Of a stretch of 64,000 nucleotides of DNA, positions 38,961 through 53,900 are shown one piece after another (positions within the stretch are counted from its first letter, which is position 1; each line of letters opens with the position of its first letter). This stretch comes from Cyanoderma ruficeps (lineage: Eukaryota; Chordata; Aves; Passeriformes; Timaliidae). Below the pieces are notes generated by a model, which was given only the letters and a program-made list of their open reading frames with translations, was not told where the DNA came from and did not search any database. The position numbers and the translations under genes are program-made. The stretch spans positions 1,069,409 to 1,133,408 of the forward strand of contig VZDJ01007755.1 of NCBI GenBank assembly GCA_008694505.1. The letters are read 5' to 3'.

Positions 38961-41900
38961 GTGAGGCTTCTGCGGCGGAGCGCCCGGGGCAGCGCTGGGG
39001 CCGGGCGGCGGCGGCGGCGGAGGGAGCCGGGAGCAGCCCTTCCGCCGGGCGCGCGCGCGCGTACGTGCGTGCTTGACGCGGCACGGCGCGGAGCGAAGAG
39101 CGGCGCGGAGAGAGGAACCGCCCGGGCAGAGGTTGAGGGTGTCGAACTCCCGGGTAGCGGGGCCGGGGAGGGCAGGTGGCGGCAGGGAAGGGCCGGCCCG
39201 GCGCCGGGATGGAGGTGAGACGCGCAGGGGTGTGAGGGGCGAGGCCGGGCCTCGGACGGCGGCGGGCGGGGCGGGCGCCGGGGGAGGCACCGGGCCCGGG
39301 GCGCGGGGGAAGAGGTGCCTCAGGGAGGCGTCTGGCAGCGATGCCGCCGCTCCCCGGGCAGGCGAGGGAAGGGCGAAGGGATCCCTGTTCCCCCGGGACT
39401 TGGGGGAGGACGCTGTGGGAATGTGTGTCACACCATGCGGGCTGGGCGGTCGGGGAGACCCTCCCCGTGGCATCGTGGGGACCGTGACCCACAGCTCCGA
39501 GCTCCCGGGGTTACGGCGCTGTAATTCCCCCGCACACGGGGGCTGGCACAGGCATGTCCCGCTCCAAGCCGCGTGCTGCCCGTGGGGTTCTCTTTCTCTC
39601 CGTGAAATGAGGTTGCCCTATGGTGTCAGCCCTGTGCGCTGCTAACGTCTGGCTTTCTCGGCCGGATGGCATTGCTGTGGGTACGGTAGCGTGGAACATC
39701 CTGCTGCCTGACAGGTATTTCCAGCTGAATTATTCATTCATACCTACTCCGAAGGGGTTCTTAAATAGGGGCTGCGGAAATTGCTCTGGTGGAATGGATC
39801 ACTTTCACTGTGTGCCTCTCTGAGTGGGTGGTACTTTATTACGACTGGGGCAAGAGAAAAGATCTCTAGGTTTTGTGGCAGTGGCCCCTGTCTCTCCTTA
39901 TTTAGCCAGCAACTTCTCTACTTTTCCTTGGATATTTACGATTTTCCATTTTGTTTATATTTGGATCATCTAGATCTCCTTTCTTTTTGGTCCAGTATAG
40001 CTTACATTTTTTTGTCACTAGTAGTAGGACAGCACAGAAAGAGTGGATAAAATGAATGAAATTTGTTTAATTTTCCTAATAACCTGGATTTAGCATAGCT
40101 AAAAAAGAGTTAAAATGTCAAATCATTGAACTGTATTGGATAAAAATTATTTTCCTGAAGTTTAAAAGCATAGCTTCCCCCCCTCCCCATGGTGTGTTTT
40201 TCAGAGTTATTGAAATGAAACGAGATCAAGAAATTGAACATACTGTACTGAATGTTCTTCTAGCAGTAGCTTAAGCAGGTAGTCTGATCTGCCTTGGTTT
40301 TATTAGCTCTATCTGGCAAATGTGTTTTTGTAATGCCCTGCTTCTAATGTATGGAGTTTTACAAGCTCAACTGCAAAATAGAGGCTCTAGTTTATTAAGA
40401 AGTATTTTTTATAAAACTGAAAAGGAGGGAAATGGCAGCTCTGAGGCGGGGAAGAGGCACTCTGGAAAGGGGCTCGGTAAAGCTGTGCTGTGTCGCTGTC
40501 TGGCCTAGTTCTGCAGCGTGCCTCATCCTAATTCCTGTTGCTCCCTCTGTAAAGGGGAAAAATGGTTACATATTAAATGTTGAGGTTGTTGAGGATACAT
40601 GAATGACAAATGTTGCCTAAACCTCAGATCTGTGGAGGGTAATACTTCTTCCTGAAATTACAGCCGCCTTAAGTCTGATGTTGTAATGCTTTCGTTTTAG
40701 AAATACCGGCTGTAAGCTGACGCTTTTTGTTTTCTTACGTGATGGTCTGTTGTCTTTTGATAAGAGATTGAAGGACATTTATGAAGGCTTTTTGTCTATA
40801 TGTTGCTAATTGCATGATGCTCTAATTACTCTTTCCTGTGTTTAGTAAACTACTAATTTAATAATGTAGTTTAGCATGTTGGAAAGGACTTGTAAAAAGG
40901 AAACAAAAATGAAAATTTAGTAAGTGAACAGTAGAATTAGTAAGTTTGTCATAGACATGCTCCCAGGTGAGCAAGATTTCAAGAGTCTGAATTCTGTCAA
41001 TTAACATTTAAGTGTTCAGTGTGAAAAAATGTTTTACAAAGGAAACTGGTATCTGTAATTCTAAATGGGTTTTTTTGGTTCAGTGTAATTTAATTTGTTA
41101 GAATTAGTGCCATATTCTATGTTGCCTTACACAACAAAGGGATGTCCTTTTTCTGATTAAGTGTAGTGTTTTTAAATACCCAGTGTTTATCTGAAATGTT
41201 TGTGTAACTCATTGCTATCTCTGACTATACCAGTGCTCTGACACTGTACTAATATGACAATATTATTTATGTTATTGATAAAAATGATACATTGGTGCAC
41301 AAAGTAAGTTCTAGTTACTTCTTAAACTGCTGTAGTTTTATACAACAGTGTATGATGCCCCAGGTTAATTACATTTTATTTTTACAGATCCACTGAAAAG
41401 TGTTAGATTAAGTTATGAGAGTTATCTGATTAGCCAGCCCTTAGTCAGTCCACAGGGAAGTTTTGAAACTTGCAACAAATTGCCTCTTTTTGCTAATGGC
41501 TCTGAGCATCGACCTGAGTAGTTACTGCAGTTCAGTGGATGCACAGTAACTTGTAAAACCTGTGAGTTTGAGCCTTTGTGTGTATCATTAAACTTACAGT
41601 GATTTTTGTCTGTGTGGACAGTCTTTAATGAGAGTTTTCTGTAACCTTTTTTTTTCCTGCAATAATAGAAGCCAATGCTTACGGGATCTTGTGTTTTGTT
41701 TTCTAACCACAGTGTTGCTGCCAATTTGCCACTGCTGGACTGGTTTAAACCTGCTTTGCATAACTTTAGGCAAATCATATTTTGTCTTTAAAAAAAAGCT
41801 AACACACCCCCAGACAAGCCTCTAAAGGAACAGTACTTATATTCAAGAATTTTCCCAGAAGCCCAAGTTGGTGCAATGTGCTCTTGGATAAAAACACAGA

Positions 41901-44900
41901 AATATTTTGGAAAGGTACAAGTAATGTAGAACAAGGGAACAGAATGGATTTGCTTTAGAAAATTTTGATATAGCACCTTCAGTAATCTGAAGCCTTTAAA
42001 GTCAAATGCTAAAGAAATAGCCAACAGTTGTTCTCAGAACAGCTGGAAACACAGGATTTGCATTATGAATGGAAGAGCAGGTAAAAAATAGAGTAAGGAA
42101 GTTCAATTGAAAATGTACAGAAAATATGTCATTGCTGTATAAAGTGTTAAATAATTAGAGCCTTTCCCTCAATGTGCAGATATGAACTATTTGCATCCTA
42201 AACTTGAAAGATTGACTTTATTGATAATACTGGCAGCTTAATTACTATGATTTACCTTTCACTTCCTTTTAGTTTTAATAATATAAACCCTGGATTTATT
42301 TGTGGAAATATTTAGAGGAATGCTTTTAAGTTTTTTCTGTCATCAGAATAACTTCTCATATATTCTGTAGAATTAGGTACATAAGATTTGTACGTGTAGG
42401 TATTTACATCTGATTGAATGCAGAGCTAATGTAATTAATGACACAAACATCTTTAGTAAAGTGTGTGGGATGTTGCTTTGACTGTGCTTCTGTGTTACTC
42501 CTCAAAAACTGCTGTGCTGGGCAACCATCAAATTACCTACACACACCAAAATAAAGTGTTACTTGAAAAATCTTGTTCCAGCAATAGAATTTTTTTTTGA
42601 AAATATGTGTCTAAGCAGCTGCTTAGTAAAGTAACTGTGTGAGATGACAATGCAGAATTCATGGCCAGTTTGAGATCCCAAAAGGCTTAAATCACAGAAT
42701 GCAAGTCAGTAGCAATACAAAAACTTCCTATAAGTTTCACCCCAGTATTTTTAGTCTTTGGGGTAAGGAATGAGGTAAGTATTTACAGGTTACTAAAATC
42801 TCCAGAAAAAATACGTACACTCTTGGTTACACTTCTGTTCTTTACCTGCACTTCTAGTGTTATTGGAAGTTCTGTTTCCAGCTCTTCAGAGAACAATTAC
42901 TTATTGCTCAATCCTTGGTCAACACTGGCAGTGTTTTTATTTAGTGATTTGGCAATAATTTTTTTCTTATTTAAAAGCTTTGTCCAGGAAAATGTATTAA
43001 ACTATTTTTATTGTGTGTTCCAAAAAAAGCCAAAACTCCGTCCTTAAGTGAGGAAAGATTTCAGTCAATTGGAACTTGGATGATTGTGCACGTTGGTTCT
43101 GTAGTGTTAAATGTCATTGTAGGAGATGCTATTTGTGTTGTTTCAAAAAAGAAAAAAAAGAAAATGAGTGGGTACTGTAGTTATATAACCAAATCTGGGA
43201 TATAAACAGAATAAAATAACTGGTAATTAATAAAGTATTTAGTAGTTCCATTGGTGAAATGCTGTTGAAGATAAAAATTTCAGTAATTATTTAAACCGAG
43301 AAATGCGAGTACCATAATTGAAACCAGGAGTAGAGAATAAAAATAATTTCTTCTGTCCACTAAGAGTTTGATAGTCCTTTACATAACTTTTGGTAATCAG
43401 TCTGTACTGATGTGTGCTATATTAGCTTTGGCATATAACCATGCTAGGGTGAAGTAAGATAAATACAAAATTTTTAGTAATTTTACCAAGATGAGTTAAT
43501 TTAACCTTGGCAGTTTATTAATAAGGTTTTGACTTGAATATCAACTGAAGTTTAAAATGTATAGTCTTCATCCAGTAAAGATAAATAAAATAAATGTTAT
43601 GGCTTAAGGCTCTGAGGAGTCTCATTTCCTTGTTTGTGTATCTGCCTGTGTAAATAGAATTTTGGGAAATACTTTACTGTGAAGCAGTTGTAGAATTTTT
43701 GAGCTTGGATGGAATAATTCACTTGCTTGAGAAAGCAAGCAGTAGTAGAAAAGCTTCTCGAAACCAACGTCCCCTGAGCATTATCAGCAGCTCTTCCTTA
43801 CAAATAGACCAACTGTACAACTAAAATGTAAAAAAAACATGGATTCTTTCAACCTGTCACATTGAACACTGGTATCTCATGAATGTGTATGATTTCAATC
43901 AGGAAAATAAAATGGACAGGTATTTCTTGTAAGGAAGAGCAATTCTGGTTGATTGCAATTATTTTTTGCTGAGTTTCATAGTATCTTGTGTTCAGGCCTA
44001 GCTATTCAAGTTCTGAGGAGAGAAAAATAGAGCACAATACATTTGCAAGAGCCAGGGAATGTCGTCTGGTTAAGCTGCTCCCTTGGAAGGCTCTGTGAGT
44101 TTGTAATTAATAAGCTAAAGCAGCTTAGCTCAAACAATGTGTGAAACTCGGCGATCAAGTACTTTCTCTGATTGTTTGCTCCAGTTCTACTGAGCCGAGA
44201 GTTTTAGACTAAAGGATCTTCACAGGTATCGGCCATGCTGGCAGCTACGCCCAGAGAGTGAGATCGAATTACCCCTATTCATGTGAAAGAGAGAAGGCAC
44301 AATTCCCATTGAATTTACCCAGAGCTACGGCTGTGTGCAACGAAGGAAAATGCCTTCAGATCATGTAATGCCTCATTAGATCATGTCTCTCACACTGCCT
44401 TGGTTTACAGCTGAGAGATGAGCGTTCAAGCAGATTACAGGCTGAAATTTCCACTGGGGCAGAGGGGAAGAGGATGACGAAGGTCTTTTGCTCAGTATTT
44501 GGAACCAGAAATTTTGTGCGTCTTGCATGGCTTTGAAGTAGTGAAGGACTGTGACAGAACTGACAGCTGGATATATAGTTTTTGTCTTTTGAAGGGAGAA
44601 AGAGGTAGTATTATCTGTTTGCTGAAACCTATTACAGCTTCATTTATTGAAAGCAAGTGAAAATAAATAGGTTAAATGTTTTGAATAAAAAGAGCCAGTA
44701 AGCAACCTTTTGTGATCAATGATGGTCACATAACGTGTCTTCTGCCTGCTTTTGATAGATAAAGGCTTTCAAAAGGTATTCTGGAATCTGTTCAAGCCTT
44801 TGCAGTCATTTGGGTTTGTTTGTTTGTTTTTGGTTTTTTTTTTTACTTTGCTTTGTTCAAAAATATATTCTGGAATCTGTGCAAGGCTTTGCTGTTTGGT

Positions 44901-47900
44901 TTTTTGTTTGCTTGTTTTTCCTCAGGTGACCTTAATTACTGGGATGAAAAACAGATATCAGTCAGGGATGCCAGGGAAAGAAGGGAGAGAACCTTGTAAT
45001 TTGCCTTCCTAAAAGCAATGTTAATGTGTTAGTAAAGGGAGTTAGTGGTGGTAACTCAGGAGTTGTGAGACAACACATTTTTGCTAATTAATGATCTCAT
45101 TGAGGGTACTAGCTATTCATCCTTTCATACACAGTACTAAAAATAATTGTTTCTCCTTGGATGGTTACAAATACAAAGTTGCTGTCATCTTTTTTATTCA
45201 ACTTAATTAAAAGTACTGCTTAATCAGCCTCAAGAAGAAAATCTGTATAAACGTCAATAAATTATGGTAATAGTTTACTAGAGCATAGCAAATACTGTCT
45301 CTGAAAGTCTGCTGGAATAAAATGCTTCATAGAATTTGATGCTACTTTTTCCCATTGATTTATTTCTTTCTTCATTAGGAATTGGTGGCCAGCAATAAGA
45401 AACCTAAATCCATTCAGTTTCCTTGCCCCTTGTTAATTTAGAAAGTCTTCTCCTGACACGTTTAGGGATATGGATTGGATGAGTATTAAAATCTTGTTAC
45501 CATTTGCTGCTTCAAACATTTTACGTCTTTTTCTCTAAAATGCTTTTTGTCAGAATAGAACACTTTATACCTTTGGAATGTTTTTATAAAGGTGAGAAAT
45601 TCCCTGGTAAACATATGGCTGACCTCATTGTGCCAGCCTTCACTATTGTCTTAAATTAATTTCTTTAACTGAAGTAGTTCAAGTAGTGCCAGACTTTTCC
45701 TTAAAAGATAAAATTATCTGTGGTTAACTTTTTATTACTGTGTGAGGCTTTGGCACATTTAAAGTCTGCATTTACAAAGCAGATAACTCGCTGTCAGTTT
45801 CATCTTAATCTGTAATAGTGGATTCCACTTAATTTGCTTTCAAATGACAGGTTCATTGTAAAAAATTTGATTATCTGGCAAAAAGCTTGTCAGACTGTGA
45901 AGTACAGAATGTTTCCTTTGTGTGTGTATAGTTATTGTGATGTGTCTTTAATTATAGTGTAGTTAGGATTTCAGGTTGATCTTGTCTCTTAGTGAGTTTA
46001 GGTCACATGTATTATTCCCTTTTAACCAGGACAGTTGCTTTGACCTTTCAGTCAAATATTTTAGAATATCTTGGAACATGTGAAAATAGTATTCTGTTAC
46101 CAAACTGAGAAATCAACAATTCTTCCTCCCACCACCCTCAATCCATAACTGGATTTTTGAAATTTTTAAATTCTCAGAAGAACAAGAGATGAGTGATGAA
46201 AACTTGTTGTAAGTAGTTCAATTAAAAAAATTAATGCACTGCCATTTGATTCCTTTAAAACAAGAGAAATGTGCAAAATGCCTGACATTCAGATCTTGAA
46301 GTCTGGATTGGTCTGAGGAAATAACATTAGAACTGGGTTGCCAGATGTTAACATGTTTTATTAGAAATGAGGAGGAGACTAATCTGCTTCTGCATTCTCA
46401 GTATAGATTGAAAACCTGCTATTCAGCCAAAAATAGATAAAACTGAAAAACAATTCTTTGAGCTAAAATCCCAGTATTACTTTTTAATGGACAGAGTATT
46501 TTATGGAGCGGTTTTGTTCTGCGTCTTGCTGAAGCTTTAATTGGCCACACCCAGACAATTATTTATCTTTCCTCCTCTGGGCCTTGATTAAAGCTTACTA
46601 GAAGAGCTTTGATAGGAAAAATTCATGCAAGATTGTGATATTCAAGTATCTGGATGGTTTGTGTGTTCAAGAGTCTGGAGCAAATGATTTCACCTGAATT
46701 ATGGGAGATAATCTACAAGGACTTTCTTGAATAACCTGGTTGACTGGGAAATAAAGGGTTTTTTACTTGTAGGAACTGTCATTCTCTAGATTTCTTAAGT
46801 ATCGAGATGGAGTGTAGCAGGTAACTTTTTCTTAAATGTCACCATTGTTAATCTTTATGTTGTTTCTCTTCTGTTTAAGAGCTCTTTGGTATTTTAAATT
46901 AGATTTCTAATTAGAGTGTAATGTGCAGTGAATTCCTGGAATACTTAAACTCTTTAAAATGTGTTGGATTTTTTAGTTTGAAAAGTGTAACTATCTGCCT
47001 GGTGTTTAGAACTTCATATTCTGGGTTTGAGGCACTTTTCGTTAAGAAACGTGTGAATGGAAGAAACCGAAATGCTGAAAATGGAGTTTCAGTGATCTTA
47101 CACTCTCAGGCCAATAGCTTGTAGTAATAGTCACACAACAGCTTGGCTTATCAATCAACATGGTGGTGCTGTACAACACTGTCATTGCAGCCTGTTTCCA
47201 GCTCTGTTTTGGGACAAGGTTGCTGTTTGTACAGTGACTGTCTCCTGCATGTAAAACCTTCTCCAAAACAGAAAGGATGTTTTTTGTGTAACCTTTTATA
47301 ACTTGGATGGGGGAGGAGGTGACAGGCAGTAGCTCATAAGCAAAATGTAAATTCTTTGCCAGGACTTTATCATATTGTTGACAGTGTTTTGATGCTAACA
47401 GAGGTTGGGCCCATTTAAATATTTGGATGTGGAAGAGTTTTGGTAGTTATGGAAGAAATATTGTTAGGTCTCCCTAGGGTGCAGCAGCTTTACCGATATA
47501 AAACAGAAGAGTGGAGTCCCTGTGGGATTAATGTTTAACTTGTAACAATTTATGAGTTAATTTTCTTCCTCTTTGATCTCCGAGCCAGATTAAGATTTGA
47601 GTTTACAGTGTCCAGGAAGGCTCTGCCTTGGAAGACTATTCCTTTCTTACATTCACGGTTTCTTGCAACAAAGAGAAGGGAATTTGAGTGCATAGAAATA
47701 GAAGATTTGTAACACAATTCAAGTGCAGATGTTTTGGTCCTGCATGCTTCCTAGTCTGTGAAGTTGCTGTTCCATCTTTGTTTCTTCATATTATTGTGAT
47801 ACTACCTTATTGGACATGCCTAGTTGAGTTTCTGCCAGTCCAGGTGAAAAGGCCACCACATTTCAGTTAAATTGCCCATCACATCTTGTTTTAATGTGAA

Positions 47901-50900
47901 ACAGGGTGTGGCAACGAAACATTTCCTCCAGCAGAAGTGAAAGCGATTTGTTTGCCCATTTGCCACTTTTTGCTCTGCTTGTAGGTTTCTGCTCTACTGA
48001 TAGTTTTGCTTTTCCCCTGGCTATTTTCTACCAAATTCTTACCACTTCCCTTAATATATCGTTTCTTTTGCTGAATATGCTTTGAGTTTAATCACCTCAG
48101 CTTTTCTCCTTCTTACTTTATTTCACTATGAAAAGGATAGTCATTGAAATAGGTTGTTTGTAGGTAAGTTGTTTGACTAAGACAGCTCATCATTTAGTTT
48201 ACTGATTTAAGATATTGCTAATTTAAGACACTGCACATTTTGTGCTGCATTTCTTGAAATACCAAAAAGTGAAGTATTCAGGGATTGCAATTTTATTTTC
48301 TTTGTATCATTTATGTTTTCAAAGTTTGTCATTTTAACTCACAGGAGATAATAAGCCAGGAGTATGGACGTACATTTGAACTTGATTAATGTGTTAATAT
48401 TTTACTGCTAATCAACAGGCAATATGCCACTGTATGTCGGCTTTGCCCACTTCAGTTATGAAGAATAAAATGTTACCTGAAGCTGGTCACCAGTGGTTGG
48501 CCTGGGTGCTCTCAGCTGTATGTACGTGAGTTGTACTTGGTAGTGACCCCTCTGACTTCACTGTACACACGTTTTTGTTTGCCCATAGTTCTGTTAAACT
48601 TTAACTCTCTGTGCTCCACTTTTCCAGGGGAGGGCAGAGCTGTTGTAAGAGTTCTGACAATGGGCTTAGAACTGAAAGAGACTCCTGATGTTGTGATACT
48701 CCTTTTTAAAGGCATTGAGAAAGGTAATGTTCACATGCCTGCAAGAGCTAGGGAAGTTTTCATGGTGGGTAAAGAAGATACCTTTGCATTACTTCATTGT
48801 GAGGGATTGTGGTTAAAGTCTGTTTTCCTGTCTGTTGTCCTGTCTGTCCGTGGATGTCCCTTGTTCGTGGTAGAATCGGAAAAAAGATCCCTGGTTTTGG
48901 GCAGTGTGATGGTGATGATGCCATATATGCTTTAGCAATGGAAGTTATTGACACTGGAGTTAGCTAACAGGGACACAGAGATGAGTGAAATAATTTTGTA
49001 TCTGTTACCAAGTATTTATGTGCTATAATATCCAGCTCAGTAGTACACAGTGACCAAACTACCCATTTCTAGGACTGATTCGGAAATATTTGTATTGAAA
49101 ACCTCTAAATTCCTTCCTGTCCTATATTGCTGCCCCCTCTCCCTTTTCATATGTTGCATCTTTTTTACTTGCAGGCCCTGCCTGCTTCTTTATGTGATTC
49201 ATCAAGAATCAACTCAAGTGAGAATTCAGCAGTGGCATTTGAGATGTTACCTCCCCAGTTCCAGAGGTCACCAAGTAAGATGTGTGCCAGTTTGGAGAAA
49301 GAAGAGTGTGTATTTTTGCTAGAAGCTGCTGGCTTCAGACATACATTTAACTCGAACCATGACAGACACTGATTGCAGTCTGTCAGGATAGAAATGATAG
49401 AGGTGGTTATGAGCTGTCAGGAATTTTACTCCACTGGCACCAGTTAATTTTCTGTTCTTTTTTTCTATATGCTGTAAGAAGTCTCAGGGGTTTAATACCT
49501 CAGAAAATATGTGGAGGATAATTGAAGGAGCTGCACAAATCCTGTTTGACAGAATTAGCAACAGGATACAAACCATTGCTATGTCAGTCATGTCTCAAAT
49601 ACTTGAATAAACTTCTTTTGGAAGTGATGCTTGGATCAGTGTTAAGTGGTGTTCTTTGGATTTCATCCCTCATTCATCCTTTCCTGTATAGATAGGTGAA
49701 TAAATAATCTTGGTTTCAAAGCCTTCCACTTCAAAATACTTCAAGTATTTTGAAAATACTTCTATAAACTACTGGTTACATCACTCCTCTGCTTTTTCCA
49801 GGTGATTATTCCTTTAGTTGAAGAACTGTGCCTTCAACCCAACCAGTCTTGAGTTTCTGATATTCTTACTCAGCTGTTCTGTTTCCCTCTAGATTGTGAA
49901 TGTTTTTATCAATTAGATACATTTTAGTTCTGGTTTACTTTAAAGTTGTATTACAAGAATGTTTAAGCATAAGATTCTCTCTCAAAACTAAGGAAAATAT
50001 CAAAGTTATATTGCCTGTGCATCCTTCATGTATTCCCCTGTAAGTCTGCAGCCTGCTTTCTTCCAGTCCCTTGCAACAGAAAGTGGACAAGGGGGAAAGG
50101 TGCTTCTCTGTGAACTCCTATTTTGGGTTAACAGAAACATTGAAGAGAGTGTCTTGTGATGTGGAAAGGACAGTAAAACAAGCACAGCTCCCAAGAGTAT
50201 ATCAATGTATGGAAAACATCTGTTTGGGGGTTATTTTAGGCATGAATAGCTGCACTAGCTTGTATTTTGACTTGAAGGAGCTGGTTGAGAGGCTGAAAGT
50301 AACTTGAGTGTGTGATTAAAAATGGTATTCCTGATTCATGGTGAGGAAAAAGCCAAAAGCAGTTGTGGTATTGACTTTAGTTATGCATGTCTTAATATAG
50401 AGCTGGAGTGTTGAAGGGCTACAGGTTTTTAGAAAAAAATACTAATGTATGGTATCAAGCTGTCTCAATATAGAAAAAAATAGGAATAATAGTAAAAGTC
50501 AATAAGGCAACATGAGGGCTATTCAGTGACATGAAGATCGAGGAGGCTTTGTACAGAACGGAAAAGTGAAACTTAGGAATTCCTGTTAAAAGGACAAGCA
50601 TATACGAGTGAAATCTACTCATGATTCATTGTTTTAAATTGGTGTATTTGAAAAGCGTTAAAAGATGTTCTTATAAATCATTAGGAAAATGAGGAAAGGG
50701 ATCAGCCTGTAAATAGGAAAGCAAAGCAAAGAATAGGTGACAAATACTTGAATTGATGACAAAGCCCACCAAACAGAAAGGGCAGATTCAATATCTTTGA
50801 GACACTGGATATTATGTCAGTCACTAAAATTTAGCTGTGTGGGTTGGTTTGTTTTTTAAAAGTGTTTGAGCAACTGAATCTGAGATTTTTGGCAATTCTT

Positions 50901-53900
50901 TTGAGTGAGTTTCCAGATGATAAGTATTACTTTTGTTTTTCCACTATCAGGTGAAAGTTTGACTTCTGGGAATCACTGGACCAAATAGTCTCTGATAGCT
51001 ATAGCAAACAATTGGCAATTAGAAAAGACAATTAGCCAAATGGATTTAAGAAAAAGAATCACATGGAATTGTCATGATTTTCTCCTTGTATTGGGCTGTA
51101 GCTGTTGTGAAAGAGGAGCAGTAGCTGTATTTTGACTGCAAAAATTTTCCATGTGTGTTGGTGTGACATTTGAATAAGCACACAAGATAAATGTGGTGTC
51201 AATCGTGGACTCTTATTTTTTGTGAAACCATAAAGGCCACTGTCCATGTTATCAAAGTTGTAGGTGGTTGTTTAGACTGGGTGTCTGATTGAGAGGGAGT
51301 GTTTGGTTCTGTCCAACAGAGTGAACCTGCCAAAGGGTATTTCGAGGGCAGCCTGCATTGGCTTGAAAGTGTTTACTTGGGAAGAGATTGGGAAAGGTAA
51401 GATGTGAGTTGAAATAAATAAAAGAATGCTTTTGTGTCCATAAAGCCTTAAGAGAAGTAATTTGACCATAATTCATTCACCTCACCTCGATCTATTACTG
51501 TAAAGAAAATTCTTCCAGTTACATAAGCAAGAGGTAGAGTGATGTGAAAAAACGTTAAAAGCTTTTAAGACAACTTCCTTATGTTAGGAAGATGGAGAGG
51601 TGTCGCTAAGTCCTAAGTTTATAAGATTCTGCAAATGAAAGTTAAAATTGTCTGAGAAGTGTCAATCTGTTATGTTTTGTCCTCCTATGTATATTGCTGC
51701 TAATTTTTTAGAATGTTTGTGAAAACAAAAACAATTCTGCACTCGTGGCTGTCAAATACAGAGAAGGTTTTCCCACTGCTGAAATTTTTCCATTCAAATG
51801 CTTAATTTGAGGAACTTGTGCCTTTTGTAGCTGTTGTGTATGGGCTTGACATACCAGTCATGTTTTTTAAAGTACATTTGAGTCTTGAAGCTTAGAGTGT
51901 GTGTTTAGACTGTGTTGTTGTAAGAAAATTAATGTCCTTTGTAACCTTTTTGGTCAGTAAATACTATTCAACACTGAAGAGAAATTAATTTCAAGTTTTT
52001 GAATTTAAGCTCCAGATATTTTCTGAATTACTGTGGTAACGAGGAACTTGGTTTCCTAATTAAACTCTATGCATCTAATCTTTAAGGGCTTCATTTAAGA
52101 CCTTTTCTTTTTAAATTAGATCAATCTTCTGATAATCCAGTCTCTGTATTAATGAGACACAACAAGAGACAAATCATTGTAAGAAAGAGAGGAAGAAAAA
52201 ACTATAGTCCCTCATAATATTTGTGGAAGATATCTTCAAGTTTTCTGAGTATCTCTAGCTGCACATGGGGCTGGCTGTGCAAGCATGGAGGCAGCAGCTG
52301 GAGGAAAATGATTCTTCTCCTCTCTCTAGTACTTGGACCACATCTGGAGTGCTGAATTCAGGGAGTTGCAGTACAGGACAGACACTGGGGCCCAGTACAG
52401 GTCCTGGGGTGAGTCCAGCAGATGACAGGTGGAATGGCTGGGGCTGCACTGTGACCTCCAGGGAGACTGGGTTTCTTCAGCTCTAACAAGAGAAGGCAAA
52501 TGAGAGATCTTGCTGATCCCTACAACAATGTAATAGGAGGATATCAAGGGGAAACAGAGCCACAGTGGGAAGACAAAGGGCAACAGATACAAATTGGGAC
52601 ATGAGGTATTTCGGTAAGATACAAAAGAAATATTTTGTATCATAGATAGTGAAACACTGGAATGCACTGACCAGAGAAGTTGATTTAAAGATTATTTTCT
52701 AAATATTGTTTAGTCTCTCTCTTAAAACATTTTTTTTCACTATTTGAATGAATTCTGGTTAGTAGGCCCTTTGTGCCCTCTACGGTTTTGTTCCAGTTGC
52801 TATAGAGTACTCTCATGTTCTGGAAAAGGTCTATAAACTACTCTTTGTTATTCTGTGCAAAAATAATTGAGTTGATGTTTCATTAAAAAAACCCTACATT
52901 ATGAAAATGAGTGGTGAAAGCCTCTTAAAGATACCCAGATAGGTTCTTCAGATTAGGAATGATTAACTTGTATGGTGTGGTTAATGGTATAGTAGAATGT
53001 TTTGAAATACAGAGTAAATTTTATTATTCCAGCTGGAGAAAAATCCTCCCCAACAAGTAATGGGCTTAAATCACATCTTATATGTGTATCTGTTGTTCCA
53101 ATAGACTGTATATAAACTGCCTCACTTCTATCTCTAGTGGCAAGATTAATACTTAGGAAGTCTTTGAAAGCATTTTTCCCCTTGAACTGTGTAACACTAT
53201 CACAATTCCTGTCATTGAGGACTGGAGAAATCCAGGAACTTATTATAAGATACTTCTTTTGATCTTCAATTTCAAGACAAATTATCCAGATAGTCAGTAT
53301 AGCTGGAGATATGAAAAATGAAGAAGTTCTCTTTCATTTCTAATAGCAGTTGTTGCTCTTCTGTCCTGAATAATTCTAGGGTGAGAGCCTCTTTATTTGT
53401 GAGGGAGCAGTGCTGATCTCCATGAAGGTGTAGTATAATGGAGATAATGGAATACGGGTTCTTTAGGCAAACAGAGGGGTAGAGAGGTTACTGTAAGGCA
53501 GAAGGAAATAATGCCTTTTGCTGAAACTTGGTTTCGTTTGGGATATTGCTCTGAATCAAGAATAAATCCAGAAGAGTTAAATGTTTCTTCACCTCTAAAC
53601 CCTTCTCTCCCTATCCAGTGAGGAACTGTGTCTAGGAATTTACCATTAATCAGAATTGGACTGGATTCTCCTGTGCTTAATAGATAATCGTAGTCAGGGC
53701 TTTTGTGGATTTCATTATTTCAATGTGATAAATTTATTTGCTGTAAATTGCTTTCATTGTAACACTGACAGTGTTAGTCTTGCTCTTCTGTGTTGTTGAG
53801 TTCTGTAACTTAATAGATAACACATTCATTTTCTACTGAACATGCTTTTTTCAGCTTTATATGGAAGTGGCATAGATTTTTTTTCTTTTATTGATATTTT

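Noticed and set aside
38622..39645. 283-codon minus-strand open frame and several others over the UBE2W CpG island
   Set aside because: Low-complexity Pro/Arg/Ala translations without similarity; the real coding content is the 15-nt UBE2W exon on the plus strand.
48531..48935. 134-codon plus-strand open frame in UBE2W intron 1
   Set aside because: No similarity, no supporting splice context, and its length is not exceptional for a 64-kb window.
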